Positions 1-11,644 of a stretch of DNA of 64,000 bases are shown here, piece by piece. Every line of letters begins with the position of its first letter. The first letter of the stretch is position 1. Under the pieces are notes generated by a model. The model saw only the letters and a list, made by a program, of their open reading frames with translations. It did not search any database and had not been told where the DNA came from. Location: positions 181,590-245,589 of the forward strand of contig JADNRV010000080.1 of the NCBI GenBank assembly GCA_015499995.1, read 5' to 3'. Position numbers and translations under genes: made by a program. The DNA comes from Flammula alnicola. Taxonomy: Eukaryota > Basidiomycota > Agaricomycetes > Agaricales > Strophariaceae.

Positions 1-1167
1 TTATTTATTTTAAACGGTAAATTCAAATTCAGTAAATTCTGGTACTTAAAATTAAATTGTGTTCGCGTCCATGTGGTCATGTGGCCTTAAAAATCCCCAA
101 GTCACATGCTACATGTATTTTTAAATCCCCGCTTCATCCACCTTGCTTTCAGCCTCGATGACGGGATATTGTCTTCTCTCTGAAGTCTCTAATGCGAGAC
201 TGGACCTCTTTTACTCTAAATTGTACATTTATAAAACAATTTGAAACCCTCAAGGCGACTACTTTTTTTTTAGCTTTACTTTGGGCCCAGTATCGCAAGT
301 AATTTTTGCGCTACGTAGGTCATGGATGTTCTCAACTTCTTTGCTAGGCTAATTTATGTATCCAGTCATGAGATTCAAGGAAGAACTGCATTTCTCCTAC
401 CTATTACCGGTCCAATGTCGCTGTATGCCCTGTCAGTGACGCGTCAATTCATTCCGAAATTACTATTCCCCATACCGATCAGGTCCGTTGTGAATGCTTA
501 TTCGTTTATTCACATCTCGGCTTGTTGGTCGCACAGGGTGAGGGTGGGTAGACAAAAGCCCGAGGTAGTTCTGTAAGAGAGGCTTGCCTCAGTTCAACCG
601 ACAAAAATCCAAATGCACTATTTTAAGAGGTATGTGCTATTTTTCATTCCACCTTCTTGTCTTTAAGGAAGCGGATCACTAAGATCAGTGTTTATTTCAG
701 TACTTCTACGTACAGGCGCGGATTTTTGGCACACGGGAGGAACCACGCGGACTTTTACGATCAAGAGAAATAGTCTTCACTAACAGACTCCGAGGCCAAC
801 AGGCAAGGATCCATAATTCTCGGATATTCGCCGGCAGAGCCACTTCGTTATGCGGCCAGAGAACGCTGGCGGCACCGCACTTCTTGTGGGGTCTGACCAT
901 GACCTAACATTACGCTGGTACGCATATTCTTCCGAATACTGGAGCGCATCCCACGTATTGACCCCTGTTTCCCCGGATGACCAACAAGAAAGCAACATGG
1001 AAGTCGTCGACTCTCTTCGCTCTCGTCACAAGCCACAGCGAAAGAGGCGATATTTATGCGATAAAAAAACCGATTGAATACTCAATTTTTCCAACGCTTA
1101 AAAGGCGGATGCTCAATGCTTGGCTCGGTATCTACAGGCAAGTTCTACTCCCGTGCCAAGTTGAACA
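1..1167. other. Intergenic, upstream of AA9 gene
   Basis: I see no supportable gene. Open frames here are short, lack splice-consistent extensions and have no recognisable motif. The last 150 bases hold an AT-rich TATA-like stretch near 1049-1070, about 100 bases before the AA9 start codon, which may be part of its promoter. That is inference only. Confidence 0.5.
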
Positions 1168-2692
1168 ATGTTTGGACTCGTTTCTCTCGCTCTCGCTCTC
1201 TGCGCCCAACGCGCTGCCGCACACGGTGGTGTTCTTGCCTACTCGAATGCTGGAAACTGGTACCAAGGTTGGAACCCCTACAACACCCCCACTGGCCAAA
1301 CCACGATCCAGAGACCTTGGTCCAGTTAGTGCGTATTCCGAAGTTTGAACTAGGAGGAAGTCCTTTTCGGTATTGATTGCATCTCTCCAGCAACCCAATC
1401 CAAGATGCCACTGACCCGACTTTGGCATGCAATGACAATGGAGCAGCGGGCGCTTTGCAGCTTACTGCTACTGTCGCAGCTGGTTCTAAGGTTACTGCTT
1501 ATTGGAACCAACCCTGGCCCCACCCATACGGACCTCAGGTGTGTATATCGATATAACAGCATAAATGTGTACTAATAAATCTTGATATTTAGCTCACCTA
1601 CCTCGCTCAGTGCCCAGGATCGAGCTGCACGAGTGTCAACGCTTCAACACTGAAATGGGTATGTGGTTGTCCTTTTCCTTTATTTAAAAGAATTTTCCGA
1701 GCCGTCAGATGTAGTTCAAAATTGACCAAGCTGGTCTGTTGTCGGGAACTATCTACGCAGGTAACTGGGGTGCTGGCCTGATGATCAGCCAAAACGACAG
1801 CTGGACGACAACGATTCCTAGCTCTGTTCCCAGCGGAAGCTACATGATTCGTTTCGAAACCATTGCCCTGCACTCGCTGCCTGCTGTAAGTAACTTTTGT
1901 GATGTGTCCTCTTGGGAAGAGGTCTTACGGGATCTTTATTCCACAGCAAATGTACCCTGAATGTGCCCAAATCACAATAACCGGCGGTGGGTCCTTAGCT
2001 CCCACCGCCGCCGAGCTCGTCACCTTCCCCGGCGGATACAGCAACACCGATCCTGGATGTGAGTATGTTTGAATTGACACCTATAAACATTCTTAAACAC
2101 CACATATCAGTGACCGTCGACATCTACGCCAACGCGGCCCAAACTGAGTATATTGCATTATCCAATATATATTAATTTTAAATTCTAATACTCGTGCACA
2201 CAATTAGGACTACCTACCCTATCCCAGGACCTCCTCTCTACGCTGGCGCGACTGTAAGGCAGCACTTTCCATGGCATGAACTTTCACCCCTCACCATCTA
2301 TGTTTTTTCATTATATAGGCGACAGTTCCTAGCCTGACGGGTTCCGGATCCGCACCACCCTCCTCGCCCTCCTCGACTCCCGTGCCGACGACCTCTGTCC
2401 CACCTGTAACATCTAAGCCAGTATCTACGCCAGCATCTACCCCCAGTTCTGCGCCCACATCTACAGCTGGAACTGCTGCGCACTACGCCCAGTGCGGTGG
2501 ACAAGGATGGACTGGTGCTACCGTTTGGTATGTGGTCCGCTGGCCTATATCTCTTTCGTTATTCTGACATTGCTCCGGCAGCGCTGCTCCGTATACGTGC
2601 ACAGCTTCCAACGGTAAGCCTTCTTCCATATCGAAATTTGGCTAAAGATATTGATTCAGCGAATCATAGCCTACTACTCTCAATGCCTGTAA
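1168..2692 (+). CDS. AA9 lytic polysaccharide monooxygenase with C-terminal CBM1
   Basis: A secreted copper enzyme that cleaves cellulose oxidatively; the CBM1 would anchor it to cellulose. The splice model uses nine introns: 1329-1390, 1539-1592, 1659-1714, 1886-1946, 2059-2110, 2148-2207, 2254-2318, 2528-2581 and 2614-2669. Every border is GT..AG and the joined frame is open. The start at 1168 gives a hydrophobic signal peptide ending ...RAAA, followed by HGGV, so the mature protein begins with the histidine that forms the copper brace in AA9. The second copper histidine is in the HPYGP motif, and the axial tyrosine is in [10 protein letters not shown] Ser/Thr/Pro linker (roughly 2320-2470) leads to a CBM1 with its cysteines and aromatic residues ([11 protein letters not shown]...YYSQCL), and the stop follows at once. 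No defect is visible. AA9 family membership is near certain; substrate regiochemistry cannot be read from sequence. Confidence 0.96.
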
Positions 2693-3217
2693 GAGCGTCT
2701 GACATCTCCTCATATCCTGGACATGTTCTGTAGTCTTGTATGAACGAAAATGAATTGATGCCTCTTTTATTTCATTCTATGATCATGAAATGTCCCACGA
2801 CTCTTGCTTTTCAAATGAACGCCCATGTGCGAGACACGGAATAATAATTCAGGGAGAGATAGAAATAGAATACACATACAAACAGTGGCACTACGAATAC
2901 TCTAATGTACAGGTCGCAAGTCCATGAGCTGAAGGAAAGAGTATATATGAATAAGTGTTACGGACAATTGAATAGGGACCCATTAAGATTGCGAGCGGCG
3001 GAAATTAATCAAAGAATGAAATGCACGGTCGATAGTGACTGTATATAAAACCGCAATCAGGCCAAAAAATATATCACAGATTGCCGTCTCGAGGCGATGA
3101 ATCGGACCGAATCCGAAGGCAAGTTAAAAAGAAAAAGAAAAAAAGAGGGAAGTAGGGAGAGAGGTTCGTGGGAGAAAACGAACCTCGGACCGATTGACCA
3201 AGAGTTTTGGTTAGGAT
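2693..3217. other. Intergenic between convergent genes
   Basis: Lies between the stop of the AA9 gene and the stop of the minus-strand amidase, so it should hold both 3' untranslated regions. It is AT-rich, with purine-rich runs near 3120-3180. I see no open frame with coding character. Confidence 0.5.
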
Positions 3218-5319
3218 TTACAGATTGACTGCGTTGACGAAGACCGATCCCTGTTGACGCAAGGCGTCCTCTATCACTTGCATACCTTCTAGCACCTTCT
3301 CTTCTTCGAGTCTTCTTCCTATTACTTGCACACCTAGGGGTAGACCGTGCATCTTCTCTGCGTCATAGGCCGAATAGGCGCCCTTGGCGACAACCGTGAA
3401 AAATTTATACCGATCCGAATTCGTGAAACCCTCAGGGAGGGCATCCAGATTCTTGTCAACAAATGTGACAGGAATGACACCAGCAGCGTAGTCGAGCTAT
3501 GTTACCATCAGCGTAAGTTGTTGATCAATAGAGTGATATCCTAAAGAGACGGGGCATACCAGACTGAACAAAAACGTGTAACCTGCGCTAATGAGGGTCG
3601 TTTTCTCAGAAGCCCCATTCTCAATGGCCGGTAATGACATAGGAACCGTCAACACGAAATCCAGGCCTTCCTCGAGCCATTTCTTGTGCCATTCGGCCCG
3701 ATATGCGTCCCTCGCCGCAACGTTGTGGCGATCTTCGACCACCGTCTTTGCATGCATTATATTATACAGCTGGCTGGACATTGGGTCGCTCGAGCGCATG
3801 AAGTAGGAAAAGATCTTCTTTATGAATTTTGGGAGGTTGAGAAGTTCGAGAATTGACATAGAGGGCTTGTTGAGGCATTCCCCAGGGCTTAGAGCGCTCC
3901 GAAGTTGTTGGCCTGGGAGTGCCCCATCAGAATTATTTAATAATCTTCACACTATAAGCGTACGTACCGCCATCAGAGAAAAGAAGCTGATATCCAATCT
4001 TCAGTCCTTCGAAGACATCAGGAGGTTGACTGGGGCGGTATTGATTCACGAATCCGAAATAGCACAGGGGGAAAGAACATACAAATCGACGACTTCGTGG
4101 CCTTGTTTCTTGAGAGCAGATATAACCATGGATAGAGCACGTTTGCAGGCAGGGCTGGGGGGTATAGTGCCTGAGAGAAATTAGATACAACGAATACAGT
4201 TCACATGCATTCAACGCACCATCTTCCCACATGACTCCCCACTTCAGCTTGCGGCCTTCGTCGTGCAGATCCACGTTTTTCCATGGGAGCGGGACGCACT
4301 ACCCATGCGTTCAGTTTTTCGCGACCGAGAACATCCTGAGAAAAGAAAAGAGACTCACAGTGTGGTCATACTGCCAGGGCTCGGAAAAGATGACCCGTTT
4401 CCAAAACTCGCGTAGGTCAGCAAGATTGCCGGCCATTGGGGAAGTCACGATTGGCACAGATTCCAAACCCATCATGGACGATTCGGTGCCCCACGTCGGA
4501 AATCTCCCAGAACTACCTTTCAAGCTCCATATACCGCAGAAGTGAGCAGGTATCCTGACGCTTCCAGCCAAGTCAGTGCCAATTTCGATTTTGCTTCCCC
4601 CACATGCAACGAGCGCCCCACCACCTCCTGTGGATGCGCCGACTGTATGACCTTCATTGTAAGGGTTAGTAGTACAGCCGAAGACGTCGGAAACGGTTTC
4701 GATGGCGAGTAGACCGATAGGAACAGTAGTTTTTACATGCACAAGGGCACCGGCGTCCTGCAGTAAACGTACTATGGCTGACGAAGTTGCCGATGGGTGG
4801 CCAACCTTGCTGGAGTAGCCGATCGTAGAATCATGGCCTTTGATGTTGACCGTGTCTATACGGGAAAAGTGGGAGTTAGTCACGATCGGTGGCGTCTCAC
4901 TTCTTGAGAAGCAATTCCGTACCTTTAATACTGACGGGTACTCCCAATAAAGAGCGTTCACGAGTGGTCTCGTTAACACCCGCGTCAAGATCGACTCCTG
5001 GACCCCAGTTGGCGACCGGGGGGATGAGCAGAGCCTCTTGGAACATTATATCAGAGACGCAGTTCGTAGCTTTCTGAGCTACGAGTGTCTTCTTTGCATA
5101 GGCCAGCATGATGGCCGACGGCGCGATCGTTCCCGACCGACATTGTGATACAAGCTGAGAGATGGAAAGAGTGTGGATTTTTTCTTCGGATAAAGAGAGT
5201 GGTGCTGAATAAATAGCGGGCAGCGAGTCAATCTTTGACTGCCGCTCCTGCTGCTTCCAGGCGCTGGAGGGCTGCAACGTCAGCACATGGTCACCGCGCG
5301 GGTATTGGATAATGAACAT
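3218..5319 (-). CDS. Amidase signature family hydrolase (acetamidase/FAAH-like)
   Basis: Hydrolyses amide bonds; fungal relatives act on small amides such as acetamide or on fatty acid amides, and the substrate here is not known. The start is taken at the ATG ending at 5319 (MFIIQYPRGD); the frame is open a little further upstream but without another ATG. Short introns join the segments. The Ser-Ser-Lys triad is visible: Lys in VPVSIKDTVNIKG across the intron near 4870-4925, the bridging Ser in GASTGGGGAL, and the nucleophile Ser in GTDLAGSVRIP. The usual GGSSGGEG motif reads GASTGGGG here, so the second Ser and the Glu are replaced. In FAAH the first Ser of that pair is the catalytic one, so activity is not excluded. 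The C-terminus GLPLGVQVIGRR...VFVNAVNL is typical. About 550 residues, the usual length. Confidence 0.9.
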
Positions 5320-6569
5320 ACCATGCACGCTGGTGAGCAGAGGCAGAGAAAGAAAAAAGCATGATTTAAACGAAGATAAGTAAGGGCGTATGGAATTCGA
5401 GACGGCGGCAAGGGGTGGACCTTATAGTGTGGACGTTATCCGAGGAGTTACGACGAGCGAAATAGCGCTTTGAAGGGGGAAAAGGCGACAACAGCGGGAG
5501 ATGCCCTGATTGAACTCTTTATGAAAAAATCTGGGCTGTATAGTGCTGGTTAGAATTGAGTGTGACAGTCCGGCGAGTTAGAATATTCAAAAACCATATC
5601 TTCAAGAAGGAGAAAGAGGTACCAAGCTCTCGGTGATACCCTGCCGTCCTCCTGCGGGTTGTCGAATTGCCTTCTAAGTCGCCAGCGGTCACCGCCACCA
5701 TGTCCACCACCGCCAAAAGGATGTCCATTATTTGCGCGTTCAGGATGCGTGTGATAATTGCACCAAGAACGTCAATTCCAGCATCAACACGCCAAAACTC
5801 AGTCTACTGTCTAGGGGTCGGTCGCCCTTCCAAAACCATGCTGCGAACATGCGATTCTAGAAATATGGCTCGCGGATCCGTTGAATAGATTCGTGCCGAC
5901 TCAATGGCTGACATGCAACTCTGCAAAAAAGCACACCGCTCACCTCATATGCCACTTATTAATGGCCGATAGAAGTCCTAGGTACGAGAAGCTGATTCAG
6001 ATGACAATGATCTGCGGCGGAAATACGACCTCAGAGTTTTGGAGGAAATAGGCCCAGACGTAATGAGTGTTATGAAGATGAATAAAAAGTTTTGAAGTTT
6101 CACGATATCAGTGAATAGATATTGCTTGCGAGCTAAGCGAGAGGGTGGGACCGAAACTCACGGTCTGGGCTCGCGGTGCTCAATTCAGGTATGGGATGAT
6201 ATCGATAAACAGAAAGATCGATGGCGGCGGGAAGACTTATCGTGCGCCGGAATGATATCATGGAATATAAATATCCTTGTCGGCGTCGCGCAGCACTTCG
6301 TTGGGGTGCCGATTTGTTCGTTACGTATGTATGGCGGGGGAAAAGTGTTCACGTTCGCGCTCATGTCAGTCAAGCCGTGATCCGAGTGTACGAGTATGGT
6401 TGTATGACAACTACCCACCGTCAGAAAGACAGACTAACCAATATTGATTGGCCCGTAGGCGATGCATTGAATATTATGGCACACTTTATCTTTCTTCAGA
6501 ACTTGCAAGGGTCGAGTCGTTTTCTTTCTGATATTTGGAGCTGTTAAAGATACATGGGGACGTCGTCTT
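5320..6569. other. Intergenic, 5' of amidase and 3' of GT61 gene
   Basis: No supportable gene. The part next to 5319 should contain the amidase promoter, and the part next to 6570 the 3' end of the glycosyltransferase transcript. Several short overlapping open frames (for example 6111-6547) have no shared codon character and no splice continuity. Confidence 0.45.
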
Positions 6570-8753
6570 TCAAGAAGAAAGGCGCAACTTAATTAATTCC
6601 GCTACTTCCGGACCGTATACTGGTATCGCATCTGTTGGAACCCACAAGCATTCATTAGGCCGGCACACAGAGATGGTTTCCATTCCACATACTGCTATTG
6701 AATTCATCCCCATACATGATACCCTGCATCGGACCGAATCAGCAGCAGCACTTGCGCAAGCAGGAAACATCGCGGCTGACCTCGTAGTAGCTCCCTTTTG
6801 GGTCTACTAAACTATCATTCCAGACGGCGTAATGCTGAATAAAACAAGTGAATCCGTTAGAATCCAAGAAATGGAGATGGATTTCAGCCGAACCTTGTGT
6901 CCCATATTCCTTGATATTATCTCGTGATCAAAGACATAGGCTTTCGAAACAGACGTCAATGCTGAGAGTCCTTTTCCTCGAGGGGTCACATACCTTTGGG
7001 CCAGACTATCTCCAGCACGGTGGACATAGGAGATGGCGGCATCCACAGTTGATGCTAAATCACAACAGTCAAGAGTCAATACAAAAATCTCAGTGGCGTC
7101 CATCATCGAACAACATCAAGCAAAGACTGACCGTCAACTGGTTCCCATGAACGCCCAACAGGATCTTATTATCGCCACCGTCAATAGAGTAAGTCAGATG
7201 CAATCCAGTAAGCAGTAAAGGAACGCCACACTCACCGTACTCCTCGCGGCGAGATTTATCTGCTCCACCAAACTGGCGTGTTCCATCGCGAGGACGTGAA
7301 CTTCGCAGATACCCTCCTGCTCCAGCGCTCGGAGCGCATCAATGAGGCCATGATGATCCTTCTCTTCGAGTCTTCTCTCTGATTCCTGACGAGAGATGTA
7401 CGTGACCACCGGCTTCGTCGACAACCCTGCTTCAGGCGGGCCGACAACGACACCAGCCTCGTTCAGCAGAGGGAGATACCCAAGCACATTTCGGACCACC
7501 ATCGTCCGTATAGGGCCCCAAAAGCCATCCGGTACAGCTAACTGCATAGTTCCAGTAATCATTTTGCCCCACTGTGTGGTAGAAGGACTAGACGCAAAGG
7601 CCGAGAACGAAAAACGTGTTGCGAAGTGAGCATAAAGTAAATCCGACGTCGGGCAAGGCCCTAATAGCAACAGAAGGTGTAAATTTATGGCATTGAAAAA
7701 CTCACTGTCTGGACGCCGCTTCTCGGCTGACGAGAATAACGCGTTCGAATATAACTGTAGAGTTCAGCTTTGCAAAGTCTTGCCAGTAGTCAGATTCCTC
7801 GACTGATGCGTGAGGGAAGCCTGCGCTCATAAGCGGCCCAGTTATTCTGGCGTCGTCTCTCCACGCTCCTTTGCTTACCACCTGAAGCCATGTCAAATAG
7901 ATGTTTCTGAAAATATGGAAAGCCACGTACAGGCAGAATAAACCGCGAAGGCAGAGATAAGGACGATGCTGTACTGTTGTTGACTTCTTGGCCGATCTTC
8001 GAATAGACTCTCCATGCCCCGAGAACAATTTCACCCCACCAGCTGTAGAAATTCTACGCCGAAACAGAAGGGTCAGTACCTGGGTTACGGTTTAATAGTC
8101 ACAAGTGACCCACGTTCATTGTCGAAGGAGGGTCGTAGACGATGACGGAAAGCCCAGTGATCCGAATGGCGCGCCCTCCCAGGGCCTCCGTTGAAGGTTC
8201 GAGAAATTGTAGATCCTGAAGAACGACGTTCGCATTAAAATGACGAAGGCGAAGCAAAGCCAAACCCTTCACGAACCTGATCGGTAGGCGCTAAATCGAC
8301 TCCTTCTTCCTTGGTCACTGGTCGTGCAATCATGTCGGGCCTTGAGGGAAATTTCGAAGCATCGGAAGTCAACACGAAAAAAGTCCCATCTCGCATATAT
8401 AGGTTGTCCATGACGGTAAATCCTTGAGTATATGCGCCTTCAGGAATCGTGGTTTCCACCCCGACGTCATTAGGACCCAGTATCGCTGGACGAATTGTGC
8501 CAGTCGATGATGTTTTCGGTGCAGTGCTTGTTTTGGTGTTCGGTTCTTGGATATACTCTTCGTCAAAGAATTCGTCCGAGATAGGACCGGGTCTGTCAGG
8601 CCTAAGCCACCCTGGAACGTTGATTCCAGGCAGCGAGATATCTCCCAGGTGGGGTTCGAGATATTGCGAGCCGACCGTGAAGGATAAAACGATCACCATG
8701 GACACGAATGCCACTAGAAAGCAACATCGCTGGTCGCGTCGCCGAAAAACCAT
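6570..8753 (-). CDS. GT61 (DUF563) glycosyltransferase, EOGT-like, type II membrane protein
   Basis: A probable secretory-pathway glycosyltransferase of CAZy family GT61, the family of EGF-domain O-GlcNAc transferase and of xylan or capsule transferases. The start at 8753 gives a basic N-terminus (MVFRRRDQRCC) followed by one hydrophobic segment at about residues 12-28, as in a type II Golgi protein. Splice-joined family motifs in order: LQFLEPSTEALGGRA (about 8190), WWGEIVLGAWRVYSK (about 8030), KPVVTYISRQ (about 7400), GVHGNQLTHQLWMPPS across the intron near 7050-7130, YVFDHEIISRNMGHK (about 6925), HYAVWNDS (about 6830) and AIPVYGPEVAELI at the C-terminus. The last two junctions, near 6610-6690 and 6725-6785, are needed to avoid in-frame stops and restore the family ending. 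The acceptor sugar or protein cannot be told. Confidence 0.9.
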
Positions 8754-9142
8754 GGTGCGTCAAGGACTTGGAAGTACGAGCAGAGTCCTCCAGTCAACCG
8801 TCATTGTCAGCAAGCTTTAAGAGAAGCATTGGACTGTTTGTGAGAGTTTCTCAAGATATTTTGGCCTGACATGAGAAGCCAAAGGTCGGAGGCCACGTGT
8901 ACGAGTCTGCCAGCAGAACTTGAATAGTTTGACTTACTAAAAACTCCAGAAATCAGTGGATGTGGAGTTACTTGGGAGCAAAAATAGAGGTATCGAGAAC
9001 ATGACAGTGCCGTCACCGACGCGAAGGGTATCTGCAACTTTAAATGCCTGTGCCGTTCCGAGAAGGCTCCGAATGTGCTATGTTGTATGCAGCCCTCGCC
9101 GTGCATAGCCGTGTCTTGCAGTCGTTTTCTCGGAAACAGGTA
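8754..9142. other. Intergenic, 5' of GT61 gene
   Basis: Probable promoter and leader of the minus-strand glycosyltransferase. A 122-codon minus-strand open frame overlaps this stretch, but it has no motif and runs into the adjacent MITE-like element, so I do not call it. Confidence 0.4.
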
Positions 9143-9927
9143 AGGTAGACGACTTTCATCTTCGACTAACATCACGTGATGTTACTTTTCCGTGACATCC
9201 TCCTTCAAATTAGGAAAGAAAAGCTCGGAACAGGCGTATATTATTCCACAGTGCATTGTGCACACCAATGTGACCTAGTTATGGTAGATACAGTATAAAA
9301 CCACACCTCTGCAAAGCAACTGAAATGTTTGAATAAAAATTGGTGGAGCCTTAGGCTTTTTAAAAACATCTGTGATCTCAATCATTGGCTAATACCCCAT
9401 AGCATTTTGAATCCGCTTGAGAACCTGAAATGTGCCAAATCTCTTCAAAAATGATAAATGGTCAGACAGAATGCAGATTTAGGCCATGTGGAGGATTAAA
9501 ATATGCAATACCCTGGTCCTGTCGAGGGGAGTAGGGACATCATTTTTGGTCAATCTTACATTCACAAATTTCCCTATCTGATTGCAGCATACACTTAAAA
9601 CTAAGTTCAGTTTTTCTAATCCCAATGTTTCTGATGGGTCTTGGATGATTCTACGTGGAATGGGACGTGATGCAACCTGACGCGACCTCATTAATGAGCA
9701 TGTGTGTATTTTCCCTACTCCTCCGGCAATTTTCCAAATTGTGCTGGTATTCTTAGATATTCACGCGTCCGAGTGCCTTACATATCCGAACTAGGTCCAA
9801 GGATTAGCACGGAAAGACTCAAATCTATGAAAAAAGCTTTTCATTCTAAATTCACGAGAAAATTTCCACATTCGGAGGTGTCACATCGGGCACGTGACGT
9901 TCGTTGAAGATGAAAGTCGTCTACCTT
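9143..9927. mobile_element. 785-bp MITE-like element with inverted termini and TA duplication
   Basis: The left end AGGTAGACGACTTTCATCTT at 9143 recurs as its reverse complement ending at 9927. The similarity continues inward through a CACGTG hexamer, for about 36 bases with roughly 4-5 mismatches. The element is flanked on both sides by TA (9141-9142 and 9928-9929), consistent with a target-site duplication. The interior is AT-rich with no transposase-like frame, so it would be non-autonomous. TA duplications are known for Tc1/mariner elements; the superfamily assignment is inference. Confidence 0.75.
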
Positions 9928-10205
9928 AGGTGCTGGTAGGAGTCAACTAGAGTCACGAATCAAAGAAAATTCTTCCGTTGTTTGGCATATTTCTTCCGAA
10001 CAAACACGAACAGGGCAGGTCATTGGGCACCGTGAGTACTGAGCGCTCAAGAAACAAACGGATCTATAAAACATTCAAAGCAATTCAGAGCAATAAATCG
10101 AATAATGTTACAAATAACAATGAGAAAATAGTGGTGTGCGTTGGGTAATGAAGCAGTATGGGGAGAACCAGTATGATAAGAAAGGTCAAAATAGAAAAGT
10201 CGAAA

Positions 10206-11222
10206 TCAGGACATATCCATTATGTCGTCGTGTTGTCCCGCGGTCGGCGTCAAAGTTGGAGTTCCGAGTTCCTCTTCTTCGTTCCAATAAAATAGTTCGT
10301 CAGCTGGAATATCCTCAAAGTCCGCTAACGCTGCTCTCTGCGCGCATTCTTCAGCATATGCCTCAAGCTCTTCGTCGTCAAGATCAACCGGCGTAAGCTC
10401 CTCTGGCTCTTCCTCCTCTAGCCAATGCAGGTCTGAAGGAGGAGCATTTGCCGAGGTCGAAGCAACTGGCATCGATGCGCCATGGGAATCGGCAAAGTTA
10501 GAAGCTAGAGAACGCAAAAAGTCACCTAAGCGCCCTTCACGGAGTTGAAAACTTGGGAAAAGGATACTAACCTGCCAGCTCTTGTTCCCAAGAATTTACA
10601 TCTTCAATGTCCGGGTCAAAAGAAGACCCAACCTCCTGAGCATAAGATACTTTGAACGAGTGGCTTTGTTTCCTAGTCGTATTCGCCATGATTCTGCGAA
10701 AAAGCTAAAAGGATGGACAATATTTAGTATTGGTCATGTGTATTTCCGAAAGGCGGGGGTACAGACCTCATCTTGCATGATATCCTCGTCGCCCTCTTCT
10801 TCCTCGTCATCCATTTGATAGTCGTCACTGCTAGGTTCGCTCATGCTTACAGACCTCTTTCCGCGGATAGCTTTGTCTCTGGCCTTCACCGCCCTCTCGA
10901 AACATCGCGCTTTGAACCGATTTCTGAGGAAAACTTTCTGTGGGTCGCCCTCCACAGACCCAACAGAATACGTCATCCCACTATCACCAGCACTGAAAAG
11001 TCGTCGAGCAGGATTACGCGTCGACATCGGCGTAGAGGGTACACGGGCTTTGTATTGAGACTTGCGACGCGCTTGAGCAGCAGCCACAGGCGATGACATT
11101 TTCGGACTTCCAGGCGATGTTACCAAAGGCGAGGAATTAAGTGGCCTGTACTGCAGAGGGTTTCTAGTACCGGAGGGCGTCGCAGGGTAGTTATATGTAG
11201 GACTCGAGGATTGCATCGCCAT
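10206..11222 (-). CDS. Hypothetical acidic/basic low-complexity protein, probably nuclear
   Basis: I do not recognise a named domain. Three exons join in frame: an N-terminal Ser/Pro/Arg-rich part starting MAMQSSSPTYNYP (ATG at 11222-11220), a middle exon near 10570-10710, and a C-terminal exon 10206-10517. The N-terminal part contains ARRKSQYKARVPSTP and a basic patch (RNRFKARCFERAVKARDK), then an acidic run DDYQMDDEEEEGDED. The middle exon reads FKVSYAQEVGSSFDPDIED. The C-terminal exon is strongly acidic (WLEEEEPEELTPVDLDDEELE) and ends DDIMDMS. The frame is open 48 nt further upstream, but that reads through what looks like an intron acceptor. The palindromic pair of MluI boxes upstream suggests cell-cycle control. 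Coding status is well supported; function unknown. Confidence 0.75.
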
Positions 11223-11324
11223 CGTCCCTCGCGGTTTGTAGAGGAGTTTTTGGTTCCTGCAACGTGACAATAATTAGTGTGACAAAACGTGACTGTACGT
11301 GATTGGCACGTGATAATAATCAAC

Positions 11325-11351
11325 GAGACGCGTCGCGTTACGACGCGTCTC
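11325..11351. promoter_or_regulatory. Palindromic pair of MluI cell-cycle boxes (ACGCGT)
   Basis: Two perfect 11-base arms (GAGACGCGTCG and its complement) surround a 5-base loop, CGTTA. Each arm holds ACGCGT (11328-11333 and 11343-11348). The site is about 105-130 bases upstream of the start codon at 11222. ACGCGT is the known binding site of the fungal MBF complex (Mbp1/Res-type), which drives G1/S transcription. Function at this site is inference. Confidence 0.5.
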
Positions 11352-11644
11352 CTCTAACTTGGTCGTTCACAGCTTTCCCCATCGACATCATTGCAAAGAA
11401 GCTCAAAATGTTTCAAAACAATTATGGATAACTTAAAACATAAAATTAAGGCTCGGGACTGATACAATCTTGACGGCTTTACAACTCGTCGCGCGCGCGG
11501 CGCAAGTGATACACTCCAAAGCCTACATATTATCGCTACAGACTGAACTACAAGAATATTACAATACACTATTCTAATAAAAGTAAGTCCAACAGCCCAA
11601 GTCAAACATGGGAATTTTGCAAAGTAACAAGTTCTATGTCAGAG
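11352..11644. other. Intergenic between two minus-strand genes
   Basis: AT-rich spacer downstream of the DUF6533 gene stop. I see no gene or clear element here. Confidence 0.4.

Noticed and set aside
6535..6810. Plus-strand 91-codon frame
   Set aside because: It is antisense to the last exons of the GT61 gene, which are supported by conserved family motifs.
8807..9175. 122-codon minus-strand frame upstream of the GT61 gene
   Set aside because: No recognisable domain, and it runs into the end of the MITE-like element, so it is probably chance.
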